Source: Doris montereyensis
Taxonomy: Eukaryota > Mollusca > Gastropoda > Nudibranchia > Dorididae
Reading direction: 5' to 3'
Assembly (NCBI GenBank): GCA_037039925.1
Contig: JAXRKP010000617.1
Coordinates: 189,821 to 253,820 of the forward strand
Length of the DNA: 64,000 nucleotides
Positions within the stretch are counted from its first letter, which is position 1; each line of letters opens with the position of its first letter. The notes under the pieces were generated by a model. That model worked only from the letters and a program-made list of their open reading frames with translations, was not told the origin of the DNA and searched no databases. Position numbers and translations under genes: made by a program. Positions 24,486 to 35,224 of the stretch are shown here, in pieces.

Positions 24486-24883
24486 ACAACAGTTATAATA
24501 ATACTGAGGTCAAATGCTTAATTTCTATGGGAGAAGAAGATGTTCCAATCCATGTCGGTGATGTTCTATACAGGTGACTTACGTAATGTAACAGACAATG
24601 AATTTAGATTCCAGTGTAAACATGTTTCCTCCCCTGTTTAGTCAGTTTAGTGATTGTGAAAAGACCTAATTTGTGCCAGTGCTCTATCTATTCCTACAGT
24701 ATTGTATAGTTTTCAGGTGGGTTGATTTTTTCTTTGTTCTTTTTCTTTGTTTGTTTGAGTCGGTATTTAGTCGCTTTGCAGGCATAAAATGAAATTGTCG
24801 TGTAAAAGCCGCATCAGTCACAGGCCTTTAGTTGGTTTGTCTCTTTTGCCTCGTATTTCCAAGTCATTGATTCGATGATATCA

Positions 24884-24970
24884 ATGATAAACCTTTATTG
24901 TCCAATCAAGGCAAGTTTTCATTTGACATAATGCTTGGGAAATCGAAGATATTGGATATAGATCTATATA
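24884..24970 (-). repeat. Short dispersed repeat (3' end of a mobile element), copy 1
   Basis: CCTTTATTGTCCAATCAAGG followed by TTTGACAT and CTTGGGAAATCGAA closely matches 29275-29335. On the minus strand this reads as a 3' end finishing in ...GGACAATAAA, a common form for LINE/SINE tails. The flanking sequence differs between the two sites. 24486-24883 holds nothing else recognised. Confidence 0.65.
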
Positions 24971-25053
24971 TTGACATTAATTAGAAATTGGATGTACTTC
25001 GAAAGATTTATAAAATCAAAAGCATACGTTTATAATTTTTTTACTAAACATAT

Positions 25054-25345
25054 ATGCAAATACACAGAAAAGAGGAAGTGATCAAGGCCATAAAACAACT
25101 CAACTCTGGCAAAGCAGCAGGGCCTGATGGTATTCCAGCAGAGGTTCTGAAGGTGGATGCTATCACAACAGCAGATGCACCATACAGATTTTTTTTAGCA
25201 AAGTTTAGAAGGGGGAATAATACCTCAAAAAATGGAAGGAAGGAGACATATCTAAACTATCAAAGAAGGAGATCTTGAAAATTGTAGCAACTACAGACAA
25301 AAAACACTCCAGCAAACAAATCCACCGAAATGTTTAGCGGCACAC
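25054..25345 (+). pseudogene. LINE reverse transcriptase N-terminal scrap
   Basis: The open frame gives EEVIKAIKQLNSGKAAGPDG followed by IPAEVLKVDA, the entry block of the RT domain in several LINE clades. The frame then slips, and in other frames pieces resembling KLSKKGDLENCSNYRQ and a TLQQ block continue to about 25345. No catalytic motifs are present. It differs from the other LINEs in this window. The fragment is too short to assign to a clade. Confidence 0.75.
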
Positions 25346-25836
25346 CGCTTGATTGAATCCAAGATACAGTCAATGCATATTCGAGAGACTAATAAGCCGG
25401 CCCTAGGAGGTACAGACAAAAGTCGCCACTTCAAAAATAACAATAACAAGCATGCTCGTAGACAATGGTGATTATGATTACTCTTTTACCACATTATTTT
25501 TTTTTCGACGATGAACTACACAATAGGTTACAGAATGCAATGTGATATCAAGTACCGGTACAGTATTCGATACTCAGGTGAGGCAGATTTTTCTTTGCAT
25601 AATATCTAATGACCGGAAATGAAGGAATGAGTAACAATGATAATATCAAAGTTTCCCGGATCGCAGGCAAAACAATATTTTCCTAATCAATTAAAATACT
25701 GATTTGATCCAAAGTTTTATTCGCAAAGAACCTAGAGAAGGCTATTTGAAATCTACCTGTGAAATATGGCAGTTGTGGTTCCTGAGTTATAAGCGGTCAA
25801 AGTTTGAGACATGAAGCTTTATTTATATAGATAATA

Positions 25837-28800
25837 TAGTGGAATCTCTCTAATCGGGAACCCGGGGAATCAGGACATGGCTCTTTACTCAGTATATTAG
25901 TTTGACTCCGTTCATTCTCTCTCACGCGCCATGAAGCGTAATAAATCACCTGTCAAGTCGAGGTCACGGGTGCTAACCGCAAATCATACCTTCAAGGTCA
26001 TGATGACTCAGCTCGTCGAAATTTTGCCCATTTTCAATCTCTGATATCTTGATAGTCTTATCACTTGGAGCGATCTATTCTATGTGTCAGTCTCATGTTT
26101 GACTTTTGCTCTGCTGCTTGGAGAAAGTCGCATCTTTTTACTGTCATAACTTTTCGAAATATTATTATCAAATGCGGAATAAGCCCTATTCCTGGATATT
26201 GCTATGCGTGTTTGATTTGGTACCTATGTGATATTAATTTTCAAATTACGACTCCTGACACGATCAATTTGAAAACTTTTTATGTTTATGGTTTTGTGTT
26301 TGGAAGATAACATTTATAAATCAGTGAAAATATCAACACTTCGACAACTTCTCAAGAATTTATGTAGATTTTTTCCCTCCAACCAAAATTTCAACGTGAA
26401 CTGAGCATGTAAGAATATTACACCAACATATATTCAACGTGAGATTATCTGATCCAGTGGTTTATTTTACTACTACGACTTTACAACAGTCTAAGAGATA
26501 AACTTTTAACCTAAATGTATGGATTATCTGGGGCTTAAGATTCATATCCGTGTTCGTAGTGTTTGTTACCAAAGTCTACAATGCAGTCAGGAGCATGCAA
26601 CTATCTCCCTCGAACATTAAATACAATAAAGAATGATTTTTGCAGATTTCAAACATATGGCCGTAGGCAGAAGAAGACTGTTGGCATTTATCACAACAGT
26701 TTGCATCTGCCACTTATAGATGTGCAAGTGAATAAAGCTGCCCCACCATATCTCCACATACTGTTAGAGGTCGTTTCAAGGCATCATTGCCTACTAGAGG
26801 AAGCTTCAGATCAAATTGATGTTAGCATTTCAAAACAGCCAGAAAATGAAGATAAGTGTGTAGGGCTCCATTCGTGAGTTTGGCAAAAACTGGGGAAGGG
26901 CAGAGAAACTTTAGGAGAAAAAAGATTCACATGTGCTCAGATTTTCGTACTGATGGTAGCACAGAACAAACAGTTTCAGGACGAGCTATCAAAAGAAGAA
27001 TACTCTTTATCTGAACTGAAACATGAAGTACTGAGCTCACAATATGGTCCTGTATGCTCCAATCTTGACAGAATATTAGACTCTCACAAAATCACACCAC
27101 ATTCATATATATATCACAGTAAGTCATTCAAAGAAAACCATTGCTACAAATACCTTACCCTGGAAGTATAAGAGCAGATCGCTGCATGCATTGTAGACAC
27201 AACTAAAGCAAACACAAGCAAACAAGACATTATTGACATGTCTATTGCCACCAGAGATAAGTTCAACAAATTAAACAAAGCATTCACAGACGTTCACGTG
27301 AAAATATCTCACGGCAGACCAATAACACAAGACGCAATCAGTTCCATCAGTTCATCAATTCAAACAGATATGGCATTATATCGAAAAGACTTTCTTAAAA
27401 GAGTTATCCCTAAACAACACATTTTAGAAAAACTTTGTATACCATGGGTTTGCATGGCTTTACATGGTGAGCAGAGAGGTGAACTCATTCACTCATCAGT
27501 TTCTAGATTAGAAAGGAGAGCATGTGTTATCCATAGTCATGAAGAACAATTAAATACTATTATGTCGTCACAAATATTGCAAACCTCATCTGATTTGGTA
27601 GCATCTGTGCCATCCACAATGAAATGTAGGCAACAGGACAAATGGACAAAATCAACAGACTGGTATTTTTCACCGATTTTAATTGTTGTCTGTGTCGTGT
27701 AATATTGGTGTATAAATAGTTGTGTATAAAGCTTTGTGTGTAAATCGTGCAGTTAGAGGGACGAGAAACAATGACTATCGGCTGGGGTAAAGTTGGACAA
27801 GATGAACAAGTAATAAGTGGTTAACGAAAAATTTGTGCTTTATACCCATGTGCCCTTTCTATTGAAATTCAAATTAATGCATAGATCATGTTAACTGTGA
27901 GATCTGTGTAACATTGCCGGTGCCACGCCACACTGTTTTTTCTGTGCACAAAATTATACTTTCGGAAGTATCACAGCAGATATCTTCGGTTTGAGAGATG
28001 TTGAAGTAATGCAACTTTGTGAGTTTTATTTCGAATACTTAAATATTGATGTGTAAAATTGCATGATGTTTCATCGTGGCAGGATGTTTGTTTTATCTAA
28101 TTTTTAATTAAATTTTGTTCACACTTGGTGAAGAAAATGTGGTTTTCATCTCATTATAACTCTGCTGTTTAATCATGAACAATGACTGCATTTGCTGGTA
28201 ATTAATCAACCAGTTTTGGAAATACACAACTGTAGAAAAATGAATTAAAAACTTGTTTATTGTTGTTCAATGAGTCAGATTTAAAAGCCCATATATCTCT
28301 CCTCGTACGGCACAATAGGGAATTATTCTAATGGCAGGTAATTTGACCCGTGACCTAACGCTTTAGCAGAGAGTGCCGGCCGCAGTCGTGCTCAACTAAA
28401 AGAGTGGTGGCGTTCAACTAAAAGAGCAACTGCTAACAGCTGTAGGGAAACTCGGTCTATCGGGAAGACATTTCAAGGAACAGAATTCTTCTATATATTT
28501 TATTTCTTTAAATGAGAAAGGTCCTCGGCTTATCGGGACAATGTTTCTAGACTTGCATTGATTATCATCACCATTTCCCCGATATTGATGTATTCCAACA
28601 CGCACTTGTTATCCAAATTTTGTTTCCGCGTTAATTATTACATCAATTATTACACCTGTATTACTATTAGTGCTACACATATTATACATTACACAATATG
28701 TACACAATGTTGCAAGTGCCAGTTCACAACGACCATAAGCCAGACACACCAGATACCCATTACGAAGGTGTGAAATCAGGCGTCGAACCAGTCTTTGCTC

Positions 28801-29186
28801 GTCCATCTAACAATACAGTACGATGTTGACAAGGGGTGGCGCTTAGAAAGCAGACATCCAATGTCATAGTCTTTTATTGCCCACCTAACCCGCCAATCAC
28901 AAGGGTGCACACGCGAGGAGATTTAACGATTCACCATGTCTTCTTGATTATCTGTCTTATCTATCTACTGTCCAAGGAAACTGATGAATGCCATCTTTGT
29001 TTTGATCAACTGATTCTGTGGCTACTTGTTCCTTTAATTCTGCATTTTACCACTCACAGAAGGACTTAGATACTTCAAACTACTGAGAGAAAACCAAAAT
29101 CCCTAGGTCCCCGGGGATTGAAAAACGTGGCAAATCGGGACAAATTTACAATCCACCGAGAATTCCCATTTAGAGATTTTCCACTG
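25837..29186. mobile_element. Candidate 3.35-kb DNA transposon with TA-flanked inverted ends
   Basis: The left end reads TAGTGGAATCTCTCTAATCG with GGGAA next. The right end, reverse-complemented from 29186, reads CAGTGGAAAATCTCTAAATG with GGGAA next. They agree at AGTGGAA, TCTCTAA and GGGAA. Both ends are flanked by TA (25835-25836 and 29187-29188), as in Tc1/mariner/pogo-type insertions. Similar CTCGG..TATCGGGA words occur inside at about 28450 and 28525. The interval encloses the long degenerate frame at 26560-27702. The ends are short and imperfect, so chance pairing of two solo ends of one family is possible. Confidence 0.45.
26560..27702 (+). pseudogene. Uncharacterised transposon-associated protein, two in-frame stops
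   Basis: A single frame stays readable for about 380 codons, with only two stops: TGA 26875-26877 and TAA 27169-27171. Each could arise from one C-to-T change. ATG 26581 is the first methionine and upstream codons contain stops. Segments in order: HHCLLEEASDQID (about 26785), VWQKLGKGRETLG (about 26878), SKEEYSLSELKHEVL (about 26990), SNLDRILDSHKI (about 27059), YHSKSFKENHCYKYL (about 27113), HVKISHGRP (about 27295), YRKDFLKRV, PKQHILEKLCIPW (about 27412), HGEQRGELIHSSVSRLERRA (about 27463). The series LDRIL-H, YH-KSF--NH--KYL, ISH, PK-HILE and GEQ-GE-IH is one I recall from unnamed invertebrate proteins that often lie in mobile DNA. No function is established. Evenly placed open frame points to recent inactivation. 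Confidence 0.6.
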
Positions 29187-29187
29187 T

Positions 29188-29193
29188 AATAAC

Positions 29194-29275
<82 letters not shown>
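29188..29275. repeat. (AAT)n microsatellite
   Basis: About 80 bases of AAT/ATA repeats directly following the right end of the candidate TA-flanked element and directly preceding the dispersed repeat at 29275. Confidence 0.95.
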
Positions 29276-29340
29276 GTTTATTGTCCATTCAAGGCAGTTT
29301 TTTGCATGACACAGCCCTTGGGAAATCGAAAACATGGGAT
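29275..29340 (-). repeat. Short dispersed repeat, copy 2, joined to (AAT)n
   Basis: GTTTATTGTCCATTCAAGGC, a TTTGCATGACA block and CTTGGGAAATCGAA match 24884-24970. On the minus strand the 3' end ...GGACAATAAA leads directly into (TTA)n, as expected for a LINE or SINE tail. Confidence 0.68.
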
Positions 29341-31194
29341 ACATATAGTACACATTTGACCAATGTCTCCACTAACTTTTCCTAGTCTGTGTACGTACAT
29401 TATGGGTGTTGTGCAAAACTTGACCAAATTAATCCCAGTTGTGCGCGCTGTGTGCATGAGAATGATGTAAAACAGTTTTATTGATGTGGGCAGACATTTT
29501 CAACTGAGCGTACCTTTTCTCACTGGTGTGCACAGCTTAGAGGGAACATTGCATGTGAGATGCATTTATCTATACTATGAGATCAGAGATCAGAGTTGAA
29601 AACCTCAGGTAACTATTGAGCAAAAAAAGAAATATCTCAATCAATGTTTTGGTATAGAAAATGCAGCTAAGTCAAATCACATGTGTCGTTTAATATGCTG
29701 CAAATTTTATTTTGTATTGCGATTTCCTATCTGAAACAATTTTCCTGTGAAAGTTCATTTACTGAGAAGGAAAGTTGATGCCTGGAGCTCTTTTATTTGA
29801 TGCAATATGATATGCTGTTTCACAACAGAAAAATCCTTCGAAAAGTGATTTGACCTTTCGGAATTAAACCGACAAAACCGTCAAATCTGGGTGCTGAGGT
29901 TTTTCTAGTTGCCTCACGGTCTTGAACCAACCACCTGTGTCAAAACGACCAGGATTTCAATACAATATCTTACGTAAATGAGGGGGAAAATAAAAAAACC
30001 CAATTAAATATATCAAATTAGTTTGGCTCTTATATGTTTGCGTACATTGGACTAAAATATTGAAAGTTATCTTTGTTTCATCAAAAATGGTTCATTTTTA
30101 TGGATTTTACATAAAAAAATGACATTGATACACCCTTTTCAGGGGTTTTGTAAATCGATTTGTATTTTCGTTATTTCTGAGCAAAATTTCTCAATCCTGG
30201 TCAGTGGTATCAGCATAAAAGTCACAATAAGGTGAATATTACAACAGCCCTGTTGGTTACCCACATAAATAATCTTCATAATTACGCATTTGGAAAATAA
30301 AATAATTGTTAACTATTGAAATACACCTACATAATCTACGTCCACAAAGGCCGTAGACCAGTCAGCGTGTTTTATCTTTCAGATGACTCCTAAATAATCT
30401 AAAACGAACATATTATATTCATCGCGAGAAGTCAAAAGTATAAAATTAAGAATTCTGTGTTAAAAGAAAAGGAAGTCAGTCCAAGTTCCACCAAATTCGG
30501 ATAAGAAAAACAATTGTAGAATTATAATTTAGGCATAATTCTTCAACAAGTGTAAAGTTCTAATATTTGAGTTATTTATGGGTCAGTTATGGAGTTTTTG
30601 GTATCATTGTTCTTATCTTTGTAATTTGAAGCCAATAAGTGCATACCAACTCCTGAAAACCAAATAGCAAACATTTAAGCTTTTTTAGTCCCACTTTCCT
30701 AGCTCACTAATGTATTCCAGCGTCTCGTCCAATTAGATGTAACCATCTTCAATGATCGAAGTGAAAGGCAAGGACGGTTTCCTGAGTAGTCAACTTTTCT
30801 GGGGTTGTAGATCATAAACCATTCAGAGACAAGAAGTGAAAGTCCCTGTCACTTGTAGTTTTGAAGGCGATTCACCTAGTACAGGAGAGCCTATGACGTA
30901 ATCTATTTTAGTGTGTCTAAAACCCCTATTGAGTTTGTGACATAATCATTTTGGTGTGCCCTAGTATCAATTCGTTTATACAGTAGCCAAATTGCATGCC
31001 GCCAAAATGCATGATTCATCATAATACACGTTTTTTTCATGTAACCGAATTTGCAACAACGACGGCTTGTCTTCGCCGAAATGCAACAATATTTTTGTAA
31101 GTCAGTCTTCAATATGTAGTGCTTGAGAGTCAATTCCTGTGAAAAATAAACATAATAACTTCTTCTTTTCAAGTGACACAATCTGTCACGCAGG
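29341..31194. other. Unassigned ~1.85 kb with one dispersed-repeat match
   Basis: Mostly AT-rich sequence with no element recognised. At about 30910-30985 the block GTGTCTAAAACCCCTATTGA ... GGTGTGCC ... TCAATTCGTTTATA parallels 45945-46015 in the left arm (GTGTAAAACCTCTACTGAGT ... GGTGTGCC ... TCGATTCGTTTATA), so a diverged copy of the same repeat is present. Confidence 0.55.
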
Positions 31195-31231
31195 TCTGTG
31201 TGTGTGTGTGTGTGTGTATCTGTGTGTGTGA
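31195..31231. repeat. (TG)n microsatellite
   Basis: Short TGTGTG tract with one interruption (TGTATCTG). Confidence 0.9.
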
Positions 31232-31571
31232 CATCTAGATTTTAACAACTAAGTCTTGGCTGTCTCAGCTCTGGTCACCCTTACTCTTCCATTTCCTCCC
31301 TCACTCCATATGTCTCCCAAGTAGTCAGTCTGATCGTCTTTCTTCCTTTCATCGCAATGAGAACATTTGAGAAAGGTCTTGTGTCTCTTTACCCATGGCA
31401 ATCATACTCTGTATGATGACATGCGTGTCAACCAATTACAAAAACCCATTGTTGCCGAATATCTTCAACGCCCCCATCGATTGTTGTAGTCTTCAGTGAG
31501 AGAAGAATGTAATAGATCTATGAGAAGGCCTATTGGGTTTCCGTTGAGTTTCGTCTTCCCATTGTGTTCAG

Positions 31572-31801
31572 GATAACCAGCAGGCTTTCAACAATGCGAC
31601 AGAGGCACGTGATTCCATTTATCGAGGTGACGTGACTGTAGTCGAGGACAACGATTTCGACGACGGTGCAACAGGTGTAGAGGACTTCGCTGGTCTGGGA
31701 ACATGGGGTCAACAGGAATCTCACCGAGATCTAACGTTTGGAGACAATCTGGTACCGGAGGAACACATGTATTTGTCTGATCTAATCGGCGAATATGGAA
31801 G
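31572..31801 (+). CDS. Candidate host exon, acidic protein fragment
   Basis: TTCCCATTGTGTTCAG at 31556-31571 looks like a splice acceptor. It is followed by a frame that stays open for ~77 codons: DNQQAFNNATEARDSIYRGD, then VTVVEDNDFDDGATGVEDFA, then GLGTWGQQESHRDLTFGDNL and VPEEHMYLSDLIGEYG. The composition is acidic and not repeat-like. The frame runs to the edge of a MITE inserted at the TA of 31802-31803. Without the MITE, a GT at the junction (GGAAGTATAT) could have served as donor, or the exon continued only to a nearby stop. I do not recognise the protein. Spurious openness remains possible for a frame of this length. Confidence 0.45.
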
Positions 31802-31803
31802 TA

Positions 31804-32398
31804 CAGTAGTGACCGCCTTAATGCCCGCCACCTTAATGCCCGTTTGACCTAAATGCCTGTATCTCAATAAAAACCTAATTTTTTCTATATAAATTGCCCT
31901 CTAAATGCCCATTTCAAAGCCAAGATTTTCGCCTAAATGCCCGGTCTCAACGGCAACTGCGGATATCATTTTCTCCAAATTATCATAAAATACGTCTGTA
32001 ATTGAATAAAAATATATGCTTTTATCATACATAATGTAATCTCCTCGCTAATAGGCCTTTTATGCCCATCAACAATATGCCATGCATTGAAACCTTCATT
32101 GTAATGTAATAAAAGTATTAAAAGATGACCAGTCTTTTCTTCATAACTCCACCCACTGTACCTCACAGTCTTTGTTCCATTGGATCATTGGTTTGTCACT
32201 GGGCAATTAGAATTGAAGTCTTTCAGAATCCGCCCATGGCTCTTTCTTAATGTTGTAAGTTGCATGCGATCACCCGTCGTTTTTAATAGACCGGGCACGC
32301 ATCTCAATCGAGGAACAAGGTGTGAACCAGTTTTTACCTAAATGCCCGTTTTCTCTGCTTCCCAAGCACCGGACATTTAGGTTAGGTGGTCACCACTG
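31804..32398. mobile_element. 595-bp MITE with TIRs and TA target-site duplication
   Basis: The left end is CAGTAGTGACCGCCTTAATG followed by CCCG. The right end, reverse-complemented from 32398, is CAGTGGTGACCACCTAACCT followed by AAATG and (T/C)CCG. Both ends are flanked by TA (31802-31803 and 32399-32400). Inside, TAAATGCCCG-type words recur near both ends (31851, 31934, 32338). No transposase frame fits in 595 bp. The structure indicates a non-autonomous Tc1/mariner-superfamily element. Confidence 0.85.
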
Positions 32399-33438
32399 TA
32401 TATATTCAGATGTATCTGGCTGTTGTCAAGTCACTGAGCACCACATCGATTTAACATCAGACACATCGATTTAACATCAGAGGTGCCAATTCGCCAACGC
32501 CCTCTCCTGTTCCTCATGCAATGCGAGATGCGTTGAAGTCTGAACTACAAACCACGGCCTGAGCCAAGCGACTGGTCAGTGCTGCTTCTTACTAGATCTA
32601 GATCTAGTTAGAAGGCTGTGCCGAGTTTCGATTGAGGACGCATAAAACAAAGCTCTGTCGTGGTAACTTGTAAAGTCAAAATTTAATGACACTAGTAGTT
32701 TCTATTGCAAAATTAAATGAGCTTTCTTTTGGTGAGCTCGTTTTCTCTGAATTTCTTACGTAAGTGGCTCTATGGAGCATATAAAACTTTAATAGCCTCG
32801 GATGAGCCCTTAACTTTGACATCGGCAGGACTACGGGGTATCATTGGAAAGCCTATTTTTAGCACAATCTCATTCGCCAAATCAAAGCCGACTATCATTC
32901 ATTGAGCTAACGCAAAGAAAAGAGAGAGGGGTGTCTGGCGAGCTTGTTTTTCACCAGCTCGCCACTGGCTTTCACGTCTGACCACCCTGTCTTCGGACCA
33001 CCCTCATTTACTAGAGTGTGAGAGCACGTTGTATTACACATTCCTTATCACAACACACATGGTTGGAAAGTGCTTGAATAGATCTGTCCAATAGTGTAAG
33101 TTACTGTAAGCCACATTACGCTACTATGTTGTATAGAGCAGAGGGGCCAAGGTGAATAGGACTGAAAATTAGCGAAATCTGCACCGGCGTCGTGGTGAAC
33201 GGAAAACGGGGCGGTTTGGACAAGCTATTAATAAGTATTGTGAATTTGTCCGGATGCTGTTTGGTATGATGAACTCTGAAGCGCCGCTGAGCATGGCTGT
33301 AAAGAGACTGCTGGAGCGCATGGATCACAGGCCGTAAACATAGACCATGCGCTAGTTGCGTCACCTTCGGTAACTACAGAAGTGTGCGTAGTGGTAGAAA
33401 TAAACCATGCTTTTAAGTCCCGCGCATGCACAATATGG

Positions 33439-33440
<2 letters not shown>
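32399..33440. other. Unassigned ~1 kb left of the inverted repeat
   Basis: No gene recognised. ACACATCGATTTAACATCAG is repeated in tandem at about 32441-32480. GGCCGTAAACATAGACCATGCGC near 33333 is similar to the reverse complement of a stretch near 38610-38630 in the left arm. Confidence 0.45.

Positions 33441-33478
<38 letters not shown>
33441..33478. repeat. Poly-A tract of about 38
   Basis: Uninterrupted A run just outside the provable outer end of the left arm. The window ends before the matching position on the right arm, so it is unknown whether the symmetry includes it. Confidence 0.95.
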
Positions 33479-33481
<3 letters not shown>

Positions 33482-33964
33482 GGCAATTTGCGCTCGTGAA
33501 AACTGCACTAACACCAGTTACGCACGAATTTTGTCAATGGGGAAATAATAGAAAAACAAGAAAATTTGAGTTCTAAATCGAAAATAAAAAAATTCTCTCA
33601 TGAGTCCTTTTCTTTGTTGTAGATTAGACTAGATCTAGTTTTTGTTAAGTTTTTTTCTTTCAAAATATGCAGATTGAGTGCCGGTTAGGGAGGCCCACTA
33701 TAAAAGCTATAATTCGACTTGAAAGTAGATCTAGTCATAGATATCATGAGACCCAAATACATGTAGATTCAAAAATTGAAGTTAATTGAAAATTTAAGGT
33801 CTTTCTTTTTTTTAAACAGGCAATAAAGACAGAGAAGACTAAACATGTAAGGAAAGCTGGAGAAGACGAAAAAGACAGAGAAATGTGCCAATGCGGGGCA
33901 GGAAAAAGGTGAACAAAAAAACGACAAAGATATGAAAGATAAAGAAAGAAAACAAAGATAAAAT

Positions 33965-35224
33965 AGTGAAGAATCAGTGTGCCAGGATGCTGGAAATGAG
34001 ACTAAGGAAAAGAGTAGAGGATCAGATTGAAGAAAATCAGAGTGGATTTACACCAGAAGAAGTGTACAAGACCACATATTTACAATTACACAAATAATAG
34101 AAAAATTCCTTGAGAGAAACATTGATTTGCACCTCTGTTTTATAGACCTTGAAAAGGCATTTGACACTGTCAGAGGGACGAACTATGGCATTCCTTAAAA
34201 GAACACAATGTAGAGCAAAATTTAATAGAAGCCATTAAAAGTTTTTACAATAAACCAACATGTGCAATGAGAGTAGCTGGAAACATATCTGCAGAAATTG
34301 ATGTAGATATAGTGGTAAGACAGGGTTGTATCCTCAGTCCTCTTTTGTTCATCAAATATATAGATTCAGTCGCAAAGGCATCCTCAAAAATGAAGAAAAC
34401 GAATGTAGGTATGTAGAAGCTCAAACCAGTAAATATATCAATGCTTTCATTTGCTGGATGATTTAGTTCTGTTTGGAAAATCAGAAAGTGACCTTCAGTC
34501 GAATATCAACATTAAGAACAATGAACTAAATAAAAAGAGGAATGAGAGTAAATGCAAAGAAAAACCAAAACAATGCTAGTAACTAGGAAAGCTAAAACAC
34601 AAAATCTTAAATTGGGCAGGGAGAATTTAGAACAAGTTCAAAGCTACAAGTACCTAGGAGTAATGATTAACTCAGAGGAAAAACTAAGAGAAGAAATCAG
34701 CCAGAGAATCAAAAAGGCAAGTGCAATATATAACCATCTAGGAAAGGCATTTGTATTTAAACAAGAATTGTCAACAAAAACCAAAATGGCAGTATACAAC
34801 ACAGTTTATTGTCCTTCTTTCCTCTATGGCAGCGAAAACCTGGACCTTAGACAGTAGAGAATACAGTTAGAGTTCAGGCAGCTGAAATGACATATCTAAG
34901 AAGAGTGGTAGGAAAACTAAAAGAGACAAAATCAGAAACACAACAATAAGAGATCAAACCAAAGCAGATGGTATAAAAACTAAGATAGAAATAAATCAAT
35001 TGAGATGGTTTGGGCATGTAAACAGAATGAATGGCAATAGAATAGCTAAATCAGTATACAGTGCTTAAGTCCAAGGTATAAGTACAAAAGGCAGACCTCG
35101 GAGAAAGTGGGAAGAAGATATAAAAGAGGCATTGAAGCATAGAAATTTAACATTTTTGGAAGGAAACAGAACATGCCAGGACAGGGCATCCTGGAGAAAG
35201 AACCCATACACCGAAAGACGGTAA
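33965..35224 (+). pseudogene. RTE-like reverse transcriptase, left-arm copy, frameshifted
   Basis: Same gene as 62291-63548 on the other arm. RT blocks are NQCARMLEMRLRKRVEDQIE, LHLCFIDLEKAFDT and CILSPLLFIKYIDSIAKASS, a degraded F-A-D-D region near 34445, [52 protein letters not shown] and GRPRRKWEEDIKEALKHRN, ending at TAA 35222. Single-base losses relative to the other arm break it near 34053 (in the QSGFTPGRS region) and near 34175 (in TVRRDEL), and a gained G breaks the FADD region near 34457. In-frame TAGs near 34416 and 34855 are shared by both arms and so predate the duplication. The LRWFGHV-x-RM and KGRPR-x-x-W tail is typical of RTE-type pol as I know it. Confidence 0.87.
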
